A stretch of DNA of 52,192 bases from a virus. Below are positions 1-8,572 of the stretch, one piece after another; positions within the stretch are counted from its first letter, which is position 1, and the number at the start of each line of letters is the position of its first letter. Where the stretch lies: positions 1 through 52,192 of IMG/VR virus record IMGVR_UViG_3300034166_000764. One strand, given 5' to 3'. Position numbers and translations under genes: made by a program. The notes below the pieces were generated by a model that was given only the letters and a program-made list of their open reading frames with translations, ran no database searches and was not told where the DNA came from.

Positions 1-193
1 AGTTATCCTAATGTTGAGTTTGGATAAAAAATTCTCGAATGTGATCTGGCTTTTTATATCATTAAATAACTTCATTCATGTAACCCTCGTCATAAAACTG
101 TATGAGCCTTTCCTCAAACTTAGCAAAATTCTCTGCTATCTCTTCAGGAGTAAACAAATAACTTTTAAACTCATCTTTAGGTAAGGCTACAGT
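1..193. repeat. Terminal repeat, left copy (circular overlap)
   Basis: These bases recur at 52000-52192 with one difference, A at 128 versus G at 52127. The repeat lies inside coding sequence: the first 25 codons of the primase (75 down to 1) and the last codons of the exonuclease. The difference is silent (Asn AAT/AAC in the exonuclease). The genome unit is therefore 51,999 bp and both genes are intact across the junction. An assembly overlap of a circular or permuted genome is more likely than a T7-type terminal repeat, because it cuts through two genes. Confidence 0.9.
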
Positions 194-748
194 CTTCTCA
201 TGTGAAACAAAATTAACTCTAGCACCTTCCACCACTATACCGCTCTCTTTTAATAGTTTAGCATAAGCAGCTATCTGAAGTTTATTGTTAGCCATACGAC
301 TAGAAGCTTTAGACATTACACCTATACTCTTATGATCTATAACCTCTAACTTAGCTGGTACAGTAGACTCACTTTGAACATAAGCTATCAAGTCTATAGT
401 ACCACAATATCTTAAACCATTAGCTAACTCTACTTTATAGAACTGTTCTATGCCAATAGGTTTAATGTAGTTACTTTTTAAGAATCTTCTGTTATATCTC
501 TCAAACATTCTCACTGCTTTAACAGTGTAGTCTTTAGTATCTGGAAACTCATAATCATTCTTCAAGTAGTATTCTAATAACTCATGTAGCTTAGTACCAT
601 CACTGGAAGCTTCATTAGGATCTAGTCCTTGTGCTAACTGCTCATTCTTCCACTTCTCTAATGCTTCTTTCTTAAACCTACTATCAGTAGCAGATAACAC
701 TGTGGTTACTGAAGGGTATAATTTACCATCTATCTCTCTAATTCTCAT
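62..748 (-). CDS. PD-(D/E)XK exonuclease, RecB/Cas4-like
   Basis: A 228-residue nuclease. Visible are an early GTKLHELLE helix (His55), the core with Asp119 in GTIDL, the Asp138-His139-Lys140 catalytic (D/E)XK triad, and a QxxxY motif (Gln158-Tyr162), the arrangement of RecB-family and phage recombination or host-DNA-degrading exonucleases. It sits between DNA polymerase and, across the circle junction, the primase, whose start overlaps its stop by 14 nt. This places it in the replication and recombination operon. Its substrate (double-strand ends or host DNA) cannot be told from sequence. The single base difference between the two terminal copies is silent here. Confidence 0.85.
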   Translation of the reverse strand: MRIREIDGKLYPSVTTVLSATDSRFKKEALEKWKNEQLAQGLDPNEASSDGTKLHELLEYYLKNDYEFPDTKDYTVKAVRMFERYNRRFLKSNYIKPIGIEQFYKVELANGLRYCGTIDLIAYVQSESTVPAKLEVIDHKSIGVMSKASSRMANNKLQIAAYAKLLKESGIVVEGARVNFVSHEKTVALPKDEFKSYLFTPEEIAENFAKFEERLIQFYDEGYMNEVI

Positions 749-775
749 CTATATGTGTTTCCTTTATTTCTAATC

Positions 776-1255
776 TCAATTCATCACCTCGTCAAACTTC
801 TTTTTAAGTTCTGCTGGGTAGTTTTCGTGTAGCCAAATGAACATTTCATAAATAGAGCTACTGCTAAAAATTACAGCATTTGACTCCAGCTCATTAACTC
901 CTGCCTCAAAAACTTCAAACTCTTCAGGTGAGTATTCAGTCTCATAAAACTTTCTAAAATAACGAGCATCAATGCCAACTTTGAAAGGCAAGCACGCCTC
1001 TAAAGCAGCTTTTGGGATGATTGGAACTGTAAACAATCCCATCTTATGAGATTCGCACCAGTTACGCAGCCCGTTGTAGTTTATATAATCAATCTCGGTG
1101 TCGCACTCTATGACTAAGCAATCATCAAGTCTTACAAAGAATTTAGACAAACCCATGTAATCCCGCAATTCAAATTTACAACAGAGTTTATTGAAGTTAT
1201 AGCCCAATTCAAGAATCTTTTTAGACTCTTCATAAGTTAAATTTAGTTCAATCAT
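776..1255 (-). CDS. Hypothetical protein between polymerase and exonuclease
   Basis: A 159-residue protein, mildly acidic, with no domain I recognise. Its ATG overlaps the polymerase stop in an ATGA junction (1252-1255), so it is probably translationally coupled to the polymerase. By eye its codon use is less biased to AGA, CTA and TCT codons than the flanking replication genes, which hints at a later acquisition. It lacks an obvious signal peptide or membrane segment. Confidence 0.75.
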   Translation of the reverse strand: MIELNLTYEESKKILELGYNFNKLCCKFELRDYMGLSKFFVRLDDCLVIECDTEIDYINYNGLRNWCESHKMGLFTVPIIPKAALEACLPFKVGIDARYFRKFYETEYSPEEFEVFEAGVNELESNAVIFSSSSIYEMFIWLHENYPAELKKKFDEVMN

Positions 1256-3210
1256 TTTGCCTCCCAGTAATTTTTACCATAGTTTAAATCAACTTTAAGT
1301 GGTACTATCAGTGTACCACATTTAGGTAAGTTAATATCAGACATTATCACATTAATTTTATTTAAGAAATCATCTATCTTATCTAGTCTACATATACCAG
1401 CTAATTCATCATGTATAGACATCTGTAACTTAGCACCATAAGCAGGATTAGACTTACAGAAGTTATTTACTTTAACCATAGCCACTCTCATAATATCAGC
1501 AGCAGTACCTTGTATAAGAGTATTAAATGCTTCTCTTTCAGCAGCAGCTCTTAGTCTAGGTGAGTTAGAGTTAATATCTGGTAAGTATCTCTTTCTACCT
1601 GATAGTGTTAGAACATACCCACGCTCTCTAGTCAGTGCTAAACAATCTTCCTTAGCTTTGTTTAGGTTAGGGTAAGTTTCATAATACTTGTCAATAAAGG
1701 CTTGCCCCTCTTCTTTAGATACTTTAAGATCCTCTGCTACATTAGCTGCTGACCGTCCATAAGCAATTCCGAAGTTAAGAGTTTTTCCAATACGCCTTTC
1801 TAGACTGTCTTTCCCCACTTCCTCATAAGGTATGTTAAACATAGCTGAAGCTACAGCACTGTGAGCATCATGTCCGTTAAGAAAGGCTTTAACCATGTTT
1901 TCATCTTGCATTAGATGAACCATAATCCTAATCTCTATTTGAGAATAGTCACCAGCCCAGAAGACGTAGCCTTCAGGTGGAATAATACCTTCTCTAGCTT
2001 TAGCACCTAATCCTGTAGCTGGTAACTGTTGAATATTACTAGATAATCTTCCAGTAGCAGTCTGTGTAGCTAGGAAGTAAGGGTGAAATCTATCTGTTTG
2101 AGGATGTTTCTTTTCTATTAAAGAAGCATAGGTACCATCAATCTTTAGCATATTTCTATAGTTCTTTAGATAGTGTAGTATCTTATGATCCTCACCGTCA
2201 GCTATGAGCTTAGTAATAACATCAGCACCTACAGAGAGTTTCTTAGATTCTTTGCTATAGCAATACTTTCTAGGTTTAACACCTAACTCTTCATAGATAA
2301 GCTTACATAGTTGGACTGGAGAAGCTAGATTAATCTCTCTACCTAAAGTCTTGTAGATAACAGATTCTATCCTCTTTGATCTTAACTTACATCTTCTAGA
2401 CAAGTTCTCAAACACTGGTGTGTCTAAATAAACACCATTATTCGACATATCCATGCAAACTACAGAAGCTTCATGGTCTAGTTTAACTATCTCTTTATCT
2501 ACTTTATCTTTTAAATCTTGGTATATCTTCATAGTGAAGTAGACATCAGCACCACAGTATTGAGCTTGCTCATCTAAAGGCACTTCAGTGAACGGCTTTT
2601 CTTTCTTACCAGTACCAACTAACTCTTTATAAGTAGTCATCTTAAGACCATACCTAGCAAATACTATATCTTTTAATCCAGATTTACCACAATCAGCACT
2701 TACATAGCTATATACCATACTGTCCAAGTAGTATTTAGGTGTAATGTTCAACCTATCAAATATAGACTTCTCAAATGCTAAGTTATGAACTAAGAAGAAG
2801 TTATGTTTAGCTAACTCTCTTAGATCATTTAATCCTTGCTCTACATTAACAGTATAGAACACTTCATTATATACAGTGCAGATACCTATACCAAGCACTT
2901 CACAAGTGAACACATCAGTAGAAGTAGTCTCTAGATCCACTGCAAAGATGTTATTAGTAATGTTCTTTAGATTAGAGAAGGATTCTACTATTTTTACATC
3001 TAATCTATCTAGTGGTTTACTAACAGTCTGCACTTTAGCTGGAGTTTTAAACACAATCTTTCTAGCACTGTATAACTTCTTTAGCTCATCTTTATCAACC
3101 TTCTCTTTCATAAAAGAGTATTGTTTTGGTATATACACAGTAAGCATTTTAAGCTCTTGGTGATACTCAGTAGTAATGCCAAAAGCTTTAAACTTTGATT
3201 CATAATCCAT
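1252..3210 (-). CDS. polA: DNA polymerase, family A, with 3'-5' exonuclease domain
   Basis: A 652-residue replicative polymerase. The DEDD proofreading domain shows Exo I (Asp92-x-Glu94 in VDLETT), Exo II (HNLAFE, with Glu147 where Asp is usual) and Exo III (Tyr218, Asp222 in YCGAD). The polymerase domain shows motif A (Asp421 in GDYSQIEIR), motif B (Arg473, Lys476, Phe480, Tyr484) and motif C (His600-Asp601-Glu602). The residue matching E. coli Pol I Phe762 is Phe480. There is no 5'-nuclease domain, as is usual for phage polymerases. It lies 3 nt downstream of a small ORF in a tight operon with DUF3310 and nrdA. Confidence 0.97.
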   Translation of the reverse strand: MDYESKFKAFGITTEYHQELKMLTVYIPKQYSFMKEKVDKDELKKLYSARKIVFKTPAKVQTVSKPLDRLDVKIVESFSNLKNITNNIFAVDLETTSTDVFTCEVLGIGICTVYNEVFYTVNVEQGLNDLRELAKHNFFLVHNLAFEKSIFDRLNITPKYYLDSMVYSYVSADCGKSGLKDIVFARYGLKMTTYKELVGTGKKEKPFTEVPLDEQAQYCGADVYFTMKIYQDLKDKVDKEIVKLDHEASVVCMDMSNNGVYLDTPVFENLSRRCKLRSKRIESVIYKTLGREINLASPVQLCKLIYEELGVKPRKYCYSKESKKLSVGADVITKLIADGEDHKILHYLKNYRNMLKIDGTYASLIEKKHPQTDRFHPYFLATQTATGRLSSNIQQLPATGLGAKAREGIIPPEGYVFWAGDYSQIEIRIMVHLMQDENMVKAFLNGHDAHSAVASAMFNIPYEEVGKDSLERRIGKTLNFGIAYGRSAANVAEDLKVSKEEGQAFIDKYYETYPNLNKAKEDCLALTRERGYVLTLSGRKRYLPDINSNSPRLRAAAEREAFNTLIQGTAADIMRVAMVKVNNFCKSNPAYGAKLQMSIHDELAGICRLDKIDDFLNKINVIMSDINLPKCGTLIVPLKVDLNYGKNYWEAK

Positions 3211-3213
3211 TAA

Positions 3214-3477
3214 TTAGTCCTCGTCTACTCCACCCTCATCAATAAAAGTAGGGAAGATATACTTATCTATAGTGTAGTTTAGTGTATCTATCTCAGAAGT
3301 AACAGCAGCATCTACAACGTAAGCTCTCTCCACATAAGGAGTGAATAGTTTATTTATAAGTTCAAACTGAGTCTTAGACAACCCAGCAGAGTTTAACTCT
3401 TTAAGTATCTCTTCTAAACCAATATCATCTAGGACACCTTCTAGTTTAACTAATACTCTCTTTTCCCATCTAGCCAT
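3214..3477 (-). CDS. Hypothetical protein
   Basis: An 87-residue acidic, helical-looking protein ending in a run of acidic residues. It overlaps the end of the DUF3310 gene by 8 nt and lies 3 nt before the polymerase start, so it is part of the same transcript. I do not recognise a family. Confidence 0.75.
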   Translation of the reverse strand: MARWEKRVLVKLEGVLDDIGLEEILKELNSAGLSKTQFELINKLFTPYVERAYVVDAAVTSEIDTLNYTIDKYIFPTFIDEGGVDED

Positions 3478-3739
3478 CTCTAAACTCTCCTTCTAATGCT
3501 TTAGTTAAATAGTTAATTGCTTTCTTTAACTCTAGTTTAACATCATCTTTATTACCAGCTCTACATAAGTGTTTAAGAGCATAAGTAACCCAAACACTTG
3601 ACTTGTAAGCTTTATCATCTGATCCTAAAGCCTTAAATACATTATACCCTATTTCTTCCTGAACATCACTCACCTTAAAACTATTTTTATAATAGTGGTC
3701 TGGTTTGTATGTGTCTGGTTCTGGTGCTTCTACTGGCAT
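3470..3739 (-). CDS. DUF3310-family protein
   Basis: About 89 residues with the DUF3310 layout common in phage nucleotide-metabolism regions: a PDHY motif near the N-terminus, then a helix with YALKHLCRAGNK and a final helix with LKKAINYLTKAL. I chose the ATG at 3737-3739, which has AGGAGG ten bases upstream; a TTG at 3748 is possible but leaves only one base after that ribosome-binding site. It overlaps the 3' end of nrdA. The biochemical function of the family is unknown. Confidence 0.8.
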   Translation of the reverse strand: MPVEAPEPDTYKPDHYYKNSFKVSDVQEEIGYNVFKALGSDDKAYKSSVWVTYALKHLCRAGNKDDVKLELKKAINYLTKALEGEFRDG

Positions 3740-6600
3740 GACTGACAATCCTCCTGCATGTTAATTCTACTAGCTTTCTCTGATCTTAGATAATATAAAG
3801 TCTTAACATCACTAGCCCAAGCCATATGATGAACTTCTTTTAAATAATTACCATCTACATTACCACTTTCATCTAAAGCAAAGAATAAGTTTAAAGATTG
3901 TGACTGACATAGGTATTCTTGTCTAGCAGCAGCTTGTCTAATTATCACTCTTTGATCTATCTCATAAGCAGTGGCAAACAACCTCTTCTGTTCAGGTGTT
4001 AAGAAATCTAGATGTTGTACTGAGCCTTTATTTACAGTAATATCAGTCCACACAGCTATAGTATTCTTACCTAAAGACTCTAATAACTTCTCTAAGTATT
4101 TATTTTTAACAATAAAACTACCACTTAATGTTTTCTGTAAATACGCATTACCAACTATAGGCTCTATACAAGGTGTGCAATTACCTGCAATAATAGATAT
4201 ATTAGCTGTAGGTGCTATAGCAGTCATGTAGCTGTTTCTGTAACCTGGGTTGTATTCACAATCACCTAACTCAGCAGCTAGCCAAGTAGTAGCAATTATA
4301 GCAGAGTCTTTAATTCTTTTCTGAATACTCTTAGCTAAACCGATAGCAGAAGGTGAGTCAAAAGGTATCTCATTCTTCATCAGGTAACCGTGCCAACCCA
4401 TTAAACCTAAACCAATAGACCTTTCCTTCATAGCTGATCTTCTAGCCTTCTCGTAACCTACAACACCGTCAGTATCATGGATAAAGTGAGTTAAGTTCTG
4501 GTCTAGTGCTTGTACTGCTAGTCCTGTAACATATTCTATCTCATCATCTTCTATCTGTTCTAGGTTGATAGACCCAAGATCGCAAACTGCGGTATGCTGA
4601 GAGTCAGTCGGCAAGAGGATTTCAGATTGTCCTGTGTAAACACCATTAAATATAGCAGTGTGGTTTTTAGGTTCGTTGAAACAATAAGTAGGTTCTCTAA
4701 ACCCAGTGTATTCAACACTTTTAACAGTTACGAAGTGTTTAGCATCTCTATTTATAACGTGATTGTTAAAAACTAACCTATTAGTTTTAAGCCCTAAATT
4801 TAACAGTTGTTTTACTCCAGCACCACTAATTATAAGTCTACTAGAAGGTTTGCATAAGTAGTCTTTCTTACCACCTTTACCATCAGGCATTGACTTATAA
4901 CCACCACTTTGACCATGAACTACTTTAGCGTGAACTCCTAGTGTACTTAGCATATATTTAATATCAATCAGGAAGTCGTTGTTGATACTAGATACTTGAA
5001 TAGATGAAGCTCCTTTATTGTCAGTAACACAACCATCAGAGTCTAACAATCCTGCAAACCATTCAAGTCTAGAAGCTACACTGTTGTTTAAAGGAACTTC
5101 AAATTTAACGTAATTACTATCTACTCTAAATCTAATTCTATCTTGATTAGTATTATACTCACCTATTTGAGATCCTTTTAAATGTTCTGCTAATAACATC
5201 TTCTCGCCATACAAGTCAATATGATTTTTACCTTTATAATTACAACCATCTCCACTAAACATACCTTGTGTATAAGCGTCTGGCATCTCCACACCAAAGT
5301 AGACTACAGGTAAGTTGTGTTTCTGTAGTTTATCCCCCACCATCAGGTCTTTAGTTTCTACTACTTCTAAAGATAGCTTATCTTTACCACTACCTTTATT
5401 ATAACCTTTTTGAATGTGGAACTTGTGGTTATTTGAACATCTTAAAACACTACCGTCAGAGAAAGTTACTAGGTAAATATCTTTATCTCCAGTGTATTGT
5501 GGTTGTACTGTAGACCACTCGTGACCATTCCAAGCATGTATAGGAGCGTCTAGCAACTGATCTATAGGTAAATGTCCTTTATCAGTTAATACTAAAGTAT
5601 CTCCAGAAATGCAGCAAAGGTTTGTTTGATTGATCTGTAACCCCCTCTCCTTGTGGCTTTGAAGAGCATATCTATTAACTGTATCTATGTAAGTAATATA
5701 AGGCTCTCCAGTCTCAAAGCGGTTCTTAAGAATCTTAATCCATAAATCATGTGCATCTATAGTCTTAGTTACTTCTCCAGTTCTAGGACACACTAGATCA
5801 ATAGTAGTTCTGTCTTTAACTGCTTTCATAAAAGAGTCAGTAATATTAACACCGTGATGTAGGTTTAAACATCTACGGTTATCATCTCCGCCAGTAGGTC
5901 TTCTGATATTAATAAACTCTTCTATATCAGGGTGAGTAACATCTAGGAAAGTAGCAGCACTAGCTCTTCTAATACCCCCTTGGGAGATAGCTAAAGTAGA
6001 ACTGTCTAGAGTTTTCATAAAAGGTATAGTTCCAGTAGACTTACCAGTACCATTAATAGTAGCATTTAAACCTCTTACTTTAGAGAAGTTTACACCTAGT
6101 CCACCACCACCTTTAGATAATACAGCACACTCTTTAAAAGAATCAAAGATACCTACAATACTGTCTTCTACTTCAGTTAGATAACAAGAGATGGTTAAAC
6201 CTCTGTTAGTACCAGCATTAGCTAGAATAGGAGTAGCAGGCATGAACTTAAGAGTGGATATGATATCGTATAAATTCTGAGCATCCTCATTAGCTGAATC
6301 ACTTTCTGTATCCACTAATCCAGCAGCTACCCTAGCAAAGAAATCTTGTGGTGCTTCACATATCTTACCTTCTAGTGTTTTAAGAAAGTATCTATCTCTT
6401 AATGTCTCTAAACCAAAGTATGTTAATAGTTTATCATTGTGCAGATTTTGCACAATGCTTTTTTGTACCTGATAGATTTTATAATCATAATTAGGTGAGT
6501 GTTCACTCCAATTATCACCAACCTCAGCATAAATCTCATCTAATATAAGATCCCTTGCTCTACTTAAATCACCTTTATCTAATGCTTCTAATATACTCAT
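3730..6600 (-). CDS. nrdA: Ribonucleotide reductase class I large subunit, intein-containing
   Basis: A 956-residue precursor: 627 residues of NrdA interrupted by a 329-residue intein (residues 330-658). NrdA reduces ribonucleotides to deoxyribonucleotides together with NrdB (9159-10100). Recognisable residues are Cys139 (E. coli Cys225 equivalent), the thiyl-radical Cys329 in NLC, Glu660 just after the intein, the partner Cys in AVCDLGSINL, the tandem tyrosines of the radical path (TLYYLRSE) and a C-terminal Cys-x-x-Cys tail. There is no N-terminal ATP-cone, which explains the short extein. The start overlaps the previous gene in ATGA and follows an AAGGAA ribosome-binding site. Splicing is required, because the intein splits the active site. 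Confidence 0.95.
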   Translation of the reverse strand: MSILEALDKGDLSRARDLILDEIYAEVGDNWSEHSPNYDYKIYQVQKSIVQNLHNDKLLTYFGLETLRDRYFLKTLEGKICEAPQDFFARVAAGLVDTESDSANEDAQNLYDIISTLKFMPATPILANAGTNRGLTISCYLTEVEDSIVGIFDSFKECAVLSKGGGGLGVNFSKVRGLNATINGTGKSTGTIPFMKTLDSSTLAISQGGIRRASAATFLDVTHPDIEEFINIRRPTGGDDNRRCLNLHHGVNITDSFMKAVKDRTTIDLVCPRTGEVTKTIDAHDLWIKILKNRFETGEPYITYIDTVNRYALQSHKERGLQINQTNLCCISGDTLVLTDKGHLPIDQLLDAPIHAWNGHEWSTVQPQYTGDKDIYLVTFSDGSVLRCSNNHKFHIQKGYNKGSGKDKLSLEVVETKDLMVGDKLQKHNLPVVYFGVEMPDAYTQGMFSGDGCNYKGKNHIDLYGEKMLLAEHLKGSQIGEYNTNQDRIRFRVDSNYVKFEVPLNNSVASRLEWFAGLLDSDGCVTDNKGASSIQVSSINNDFLIDIKYMLSTLGVHAKVVHGQSGGYKSMPDGKGGKKDYLCKPSSRLIISGAGVKQLLNLGLKTNRLVFNNHVINRDAKHFVTVKSVEYTGFREPTYCFNEPKNHTAIFNGVYTGQSEILLPTDSQHTAVCDLGSINLEQIEDDEIEYVTGLAVQALDQNLTHFIHDTDGVVGYEKARRSAMKERSIGLGLMGWHGYLMKNEIPFDSPSAIGLAKSIQKRIKDSAIIATTWLAAELGDCEYNPGYRNSYMTAIAPTANISIIAGNCTPCIEPIVGNAYLQKTLSGSFIVKNKYLEKLLESLGKNTIAVWTDITVNKGSVQHLDFLTPEQKRLFATAYEIDQRVIIRQAAARQEYLCQSQSLNLFFALDESGNVDGNYLKEVHHMAWASDVKTLYYLRSEKASRINMQEDCQSCQ
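4627..5613 (-). other. Intein with LAGLIDADG homing endonuclease inside NrdA
   Basis: Intein residues 330-658 of the precursor. It begins with Cys330 in CISGDT and ends GVYTGQ before Ser659. Two dodecapeptide motifs, YTQGMFSGDG (about 443) and WFAGLLDSDG (about 514), mark a full homing endonuclease. The C-terminal residue is Gln and the penultimate residue is Gly, instead of the usual His-Asn; Gln-ending inteins are known, for example in an iridovirus ribonucleotide reductase. Joining NLC to SEILLP restores the normal NrdA sequence. Confidence 0.92.
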
Positions 6601-6782
6601 TTAAGTTCCTTTTTTATAATTTCCTTTTTCAACCTCAGCCTAATACTTATTCTGTTTCTGCATGTCCACGAGCTTCTATACTTATAGTTGCCTAGATTGT
6701 ACCCTAGTAAAGACATTGCTTTAACAACATCTTCAGGACTTAATATGATCTCAATTTCATCTGGTTCTCTTTTATCTGTCAT
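6597..6782 (-). CDS. Small basic hypothetical protein
   Basis: Sixty-one residues, with a lysine-rich C-terminal half. It is translationally coupled to nrdA through an ATGA overlap and preceded by GGAG-type sequence. I do not recognise a family. Its place suggests an accessory of nucleotide metabolism, but nothing in the sequence proves this. Confidence 0.65.
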   Translation of the reverse strand: MTDKREPDEIEIILSPEDVVKAMSLLGYNLGNYKYRSSWTCRNRISIRLRLKKEIIKKELK

Positions 6783-6799
6783 TTATTCTCCTTCTTACT

Positions 6800-7081
6800 C
6801 TATTCCCAACTATCTTCTTCTTTAACAGGTCTAAGTGCAAAATCTACACCATCTAGAAAAGCTTTTAACTTGACTTGTGACTCTGCTAAATCTTTAGCAT
6901 ATTCGTATAATTCCTCTCTTACAATACCCTCTATCGAAGAGATGACCTCTGCAATGTCATCATCAGAAATTGCTTGATTAAGCTCTTTCTTAGCAGCAGC
7001 TTCTAACCCTCCATATTTAAACCAACCTTTCATCAAGTTAGAAAATTCTATATCATCTAATCCTCTAATATACGGTCTCAT
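6800..7081 (-). CDS. Hypothetical protein
   Basis: Ninety-three residues, acidic and predicted mostly helical. Its start overlaps the preceding ORF (ATGA at 7078-7081) and a GGAG ribosome-binding site precedes the next gene. No recognisable domain. Confidence 0.7.
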   Translation of the reverse strand: MRPYIRGLDDIEFSNLMKGWFKYGGLEAAAKKELNQAISDDDIAEVISSIEGIVREELYEYAKDLAESQVKLKAFLDGVDFALRPVKEEDSWE

Positions 7082-7392
7082 TTATTCTCCTTTTTTATTT
7101 TTGTACTTTTTAACTGATTAGTAAGTTTTACCATTACTTCCTCTGCTTCTTGTACTACAGATCCTAGAACTTGCTCTTCTGAAAGTAACTCTTTAATAGA
7201 CTTAACCATTGTTTCTTCTGCATAATCTCCAGATAAAAACCACTCCACATCGTGCAATACCTCAGCTACTTTAATAAGATGATCCTTAAATGCTTTTAGT
7301 TCTGGTATTTTATTAGTGTAAGGTTCTTTTGCTATATCATAAGCTGCACTTTCTACCTTGAAATAAACGTAATCTAAACTTCCACCGCTCAT
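7078..7392 (-). CDS. Hypothetical protein with MSGGSLDY N-terminus
   Basis: A 104-residue helical acidic protein. The N-terminal MSGGS(L/Y)(D/N)Y sequence is one I associate with a widespread small phage protein of unknown function. Coupled to the following ORF by a 4-nt overlap and preceded by an AGGAG-type site. No catalytic motif is visible. Confidence 0.72.
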   Translation of the reverse strand: MSGGSLDYVYFKVESAAYDIAKEPYTNKIPELKAFKDHLIKVAEVLHDVEWFLSGDYAEETMVKSIKELLSEEQVLGSVVQEAEEVMVKLTNQLKSTKIKKENK

Positions 7393-7406
7393 TATTTTCT
7401 CTCCTA

Positions 7407-8267
7407 TTAAAACTCTAAGTTTAAAATCCTATCCTTATCAAAATTTATAATTCTTTTCCCCCTGAAGTATCTAATCTTAGAGTAGGTAGACGGCTTAGGG
7501 AATAAGTTTATAATCCCTGCTTCGGTCGTTACAGGCGTAACATTTATGTAGTATCTGCCCTTCTTAAGTCTCTTGATCTCATACTCTGTTTTTTCTTCAA
7601 AGGAATAACTTGGTACGATTTGAGCTGAGTCTTTTGGACTGTCTACATTAACGAAGTTTAACACCATACCTTCAAGAACTGGAATGGTTCCGCTTACGGT
7701 TACAGTGTCGGTTAAAAACTCTTCTCTTAAAGTCTCAGATAAGGCTCTTAAATCGTCATGCTGAAAACCTAAATTCGGCTTAAAGCTAACCATTAATCCC
7801 CTTGGCTGTGCTGACCCTTCGCCTGCTCTAAATGGCTGTGTATGATCTATCCCGATGGAGTGCAATATTTCGTGAATGATAATCCATGCTAACCTTTCTG
7901 TACTGGAAGCGGTACCAGCGACACACAACCCACGATTAACACCCCCACTTGGTAATCTATAAGCTAAAGCTAAAAATGCAGCTCCCGTATTGTTGTAGAT
8001 ACTTGCATAAGCAACTGCTACCTCATTGACAGCAGGAACATAAGCTAAATCAATATTTTTCCTTTCTTTTAAAACAAGCGGGTATGGCTTTAATATCTCA
8101 AATACCCTATTAATAACCTCTTGTGGGTATTCGGTATCAATCACTAGCTGAACTGGCTTAGTTCCAGCCCAATGAGCTTTCTTTCCTTCTGACCAATTAT
8201 AGACTGCCGCTTGAGCTTGATTGATTCCTATTGATAGTAATATAATTAATAATGTTAGTTTTTTCAT
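7407..8267 (-). CDS. Secreted metzincin-type zinc metalloprotease
   Basis: A 286-residue protein with a clear signal peptide (MKKLTLLIILLSIG, cleavage after about AQA, residue 20). The zinc motif HExxHxxGxxH is complete: His132, Glu133, His136, His142. A downstream Met159 in GLMV fits the metzincin Met-turn. The fold before it is matrixin-like, and a beta-rich C-terminal domain of about 110 residues follows. It should act in the periplasm or outside the cell. Its substrate is unknown; envelope proteins of the host or competing phage or host factors are possible. It overlaps the S4-domain gene by 4 nt. By eye its codon use looks less AT-biased than its neighbours. Confidence 0.85.
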   Translation of the reverse strand: MKKLTLLIILLSIGINQAQAAVYNWSEGKKAHWAGTKPVQLVIDTEYPQEVINRVFEILKPYPLVLKERKNIDLAYVPAVNEVAVAYASIYNNTGAAFLALAYRLPSGGVNRGLCVAGTASSTERLAWIIIHEILHSIGIDHTQPFRAGEGSAQPRGLMVSFKPNLGFQHDDLRALSETLREEFLTDTVTVSGTIPVLEGMVLNFVNVDSPKDSAQIVPSYSFEEKTEYEIKRLKKGRYYINVTPVTTEAGIINLFPKPSTYSKIRYFRGKRIINFDKDRILNLEF

Positions 8268-8572
8268 TTATAATCCTCTCTTTTTATATATAACATAACT
8301 TTCTTTTCACCAACAGTTAAAAAAGCTAATAAGTAATCATCTACTTGGTAGTCACTAATACGACCTGTTAGGATCTTGTAGGTGTTAGTTATCACCTCTC
8401 CGTTAAGAGTTACAGCACCACCTACAACTAATCTTTTAGCTTCAGCTACAGTATCTACAAGCTTTACCCATACTAACAGATCAGTTATTGTGGTTCTAAA
8501 ACTAAAATAACCCAGCCCCATACCTAGCTTACCTAAATCATATCCTTTTAATGTCAGCTCTTCTAGTTCCAT
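8264..8572 (-). CDS. Stand-alone S4-like RNA-binding domain protein
   Basis: A 102-residue protein. Residues of about 28-60 match the S4 pattern seen at the C-terminus of tyrosyl-tRNA synthetase and in ribosomal S4: an LLVWVKL helix, then EAKRLVVGGAVTLNGEVI. No catalytic domain is attached. S4 domains bind structured RNA, so this may bind a tRNA-like or other folded RNA. It is coupled at both ends, overlapping the metalloprotease start by 4 nt and sharing one base with the upstream gene. Confidence 0.65.
   Translation of the reverse strand: MELEELTLKGYDLGKLGMGLGYFSFRTTITDLLVWVKLVDTVAEAKRLVVGGAVTLNGEVITNTYKILTGRISDYQVDDYLLAFLTVGEKKVMLYIKREDYK

Noticed and set aside
1-193. T7-type physical direct terminal repeat
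   Set aside because: The repeat cuts through the primase and exonuclease genes far from terminase, which suits an arbitrary assembly breakpoint better.
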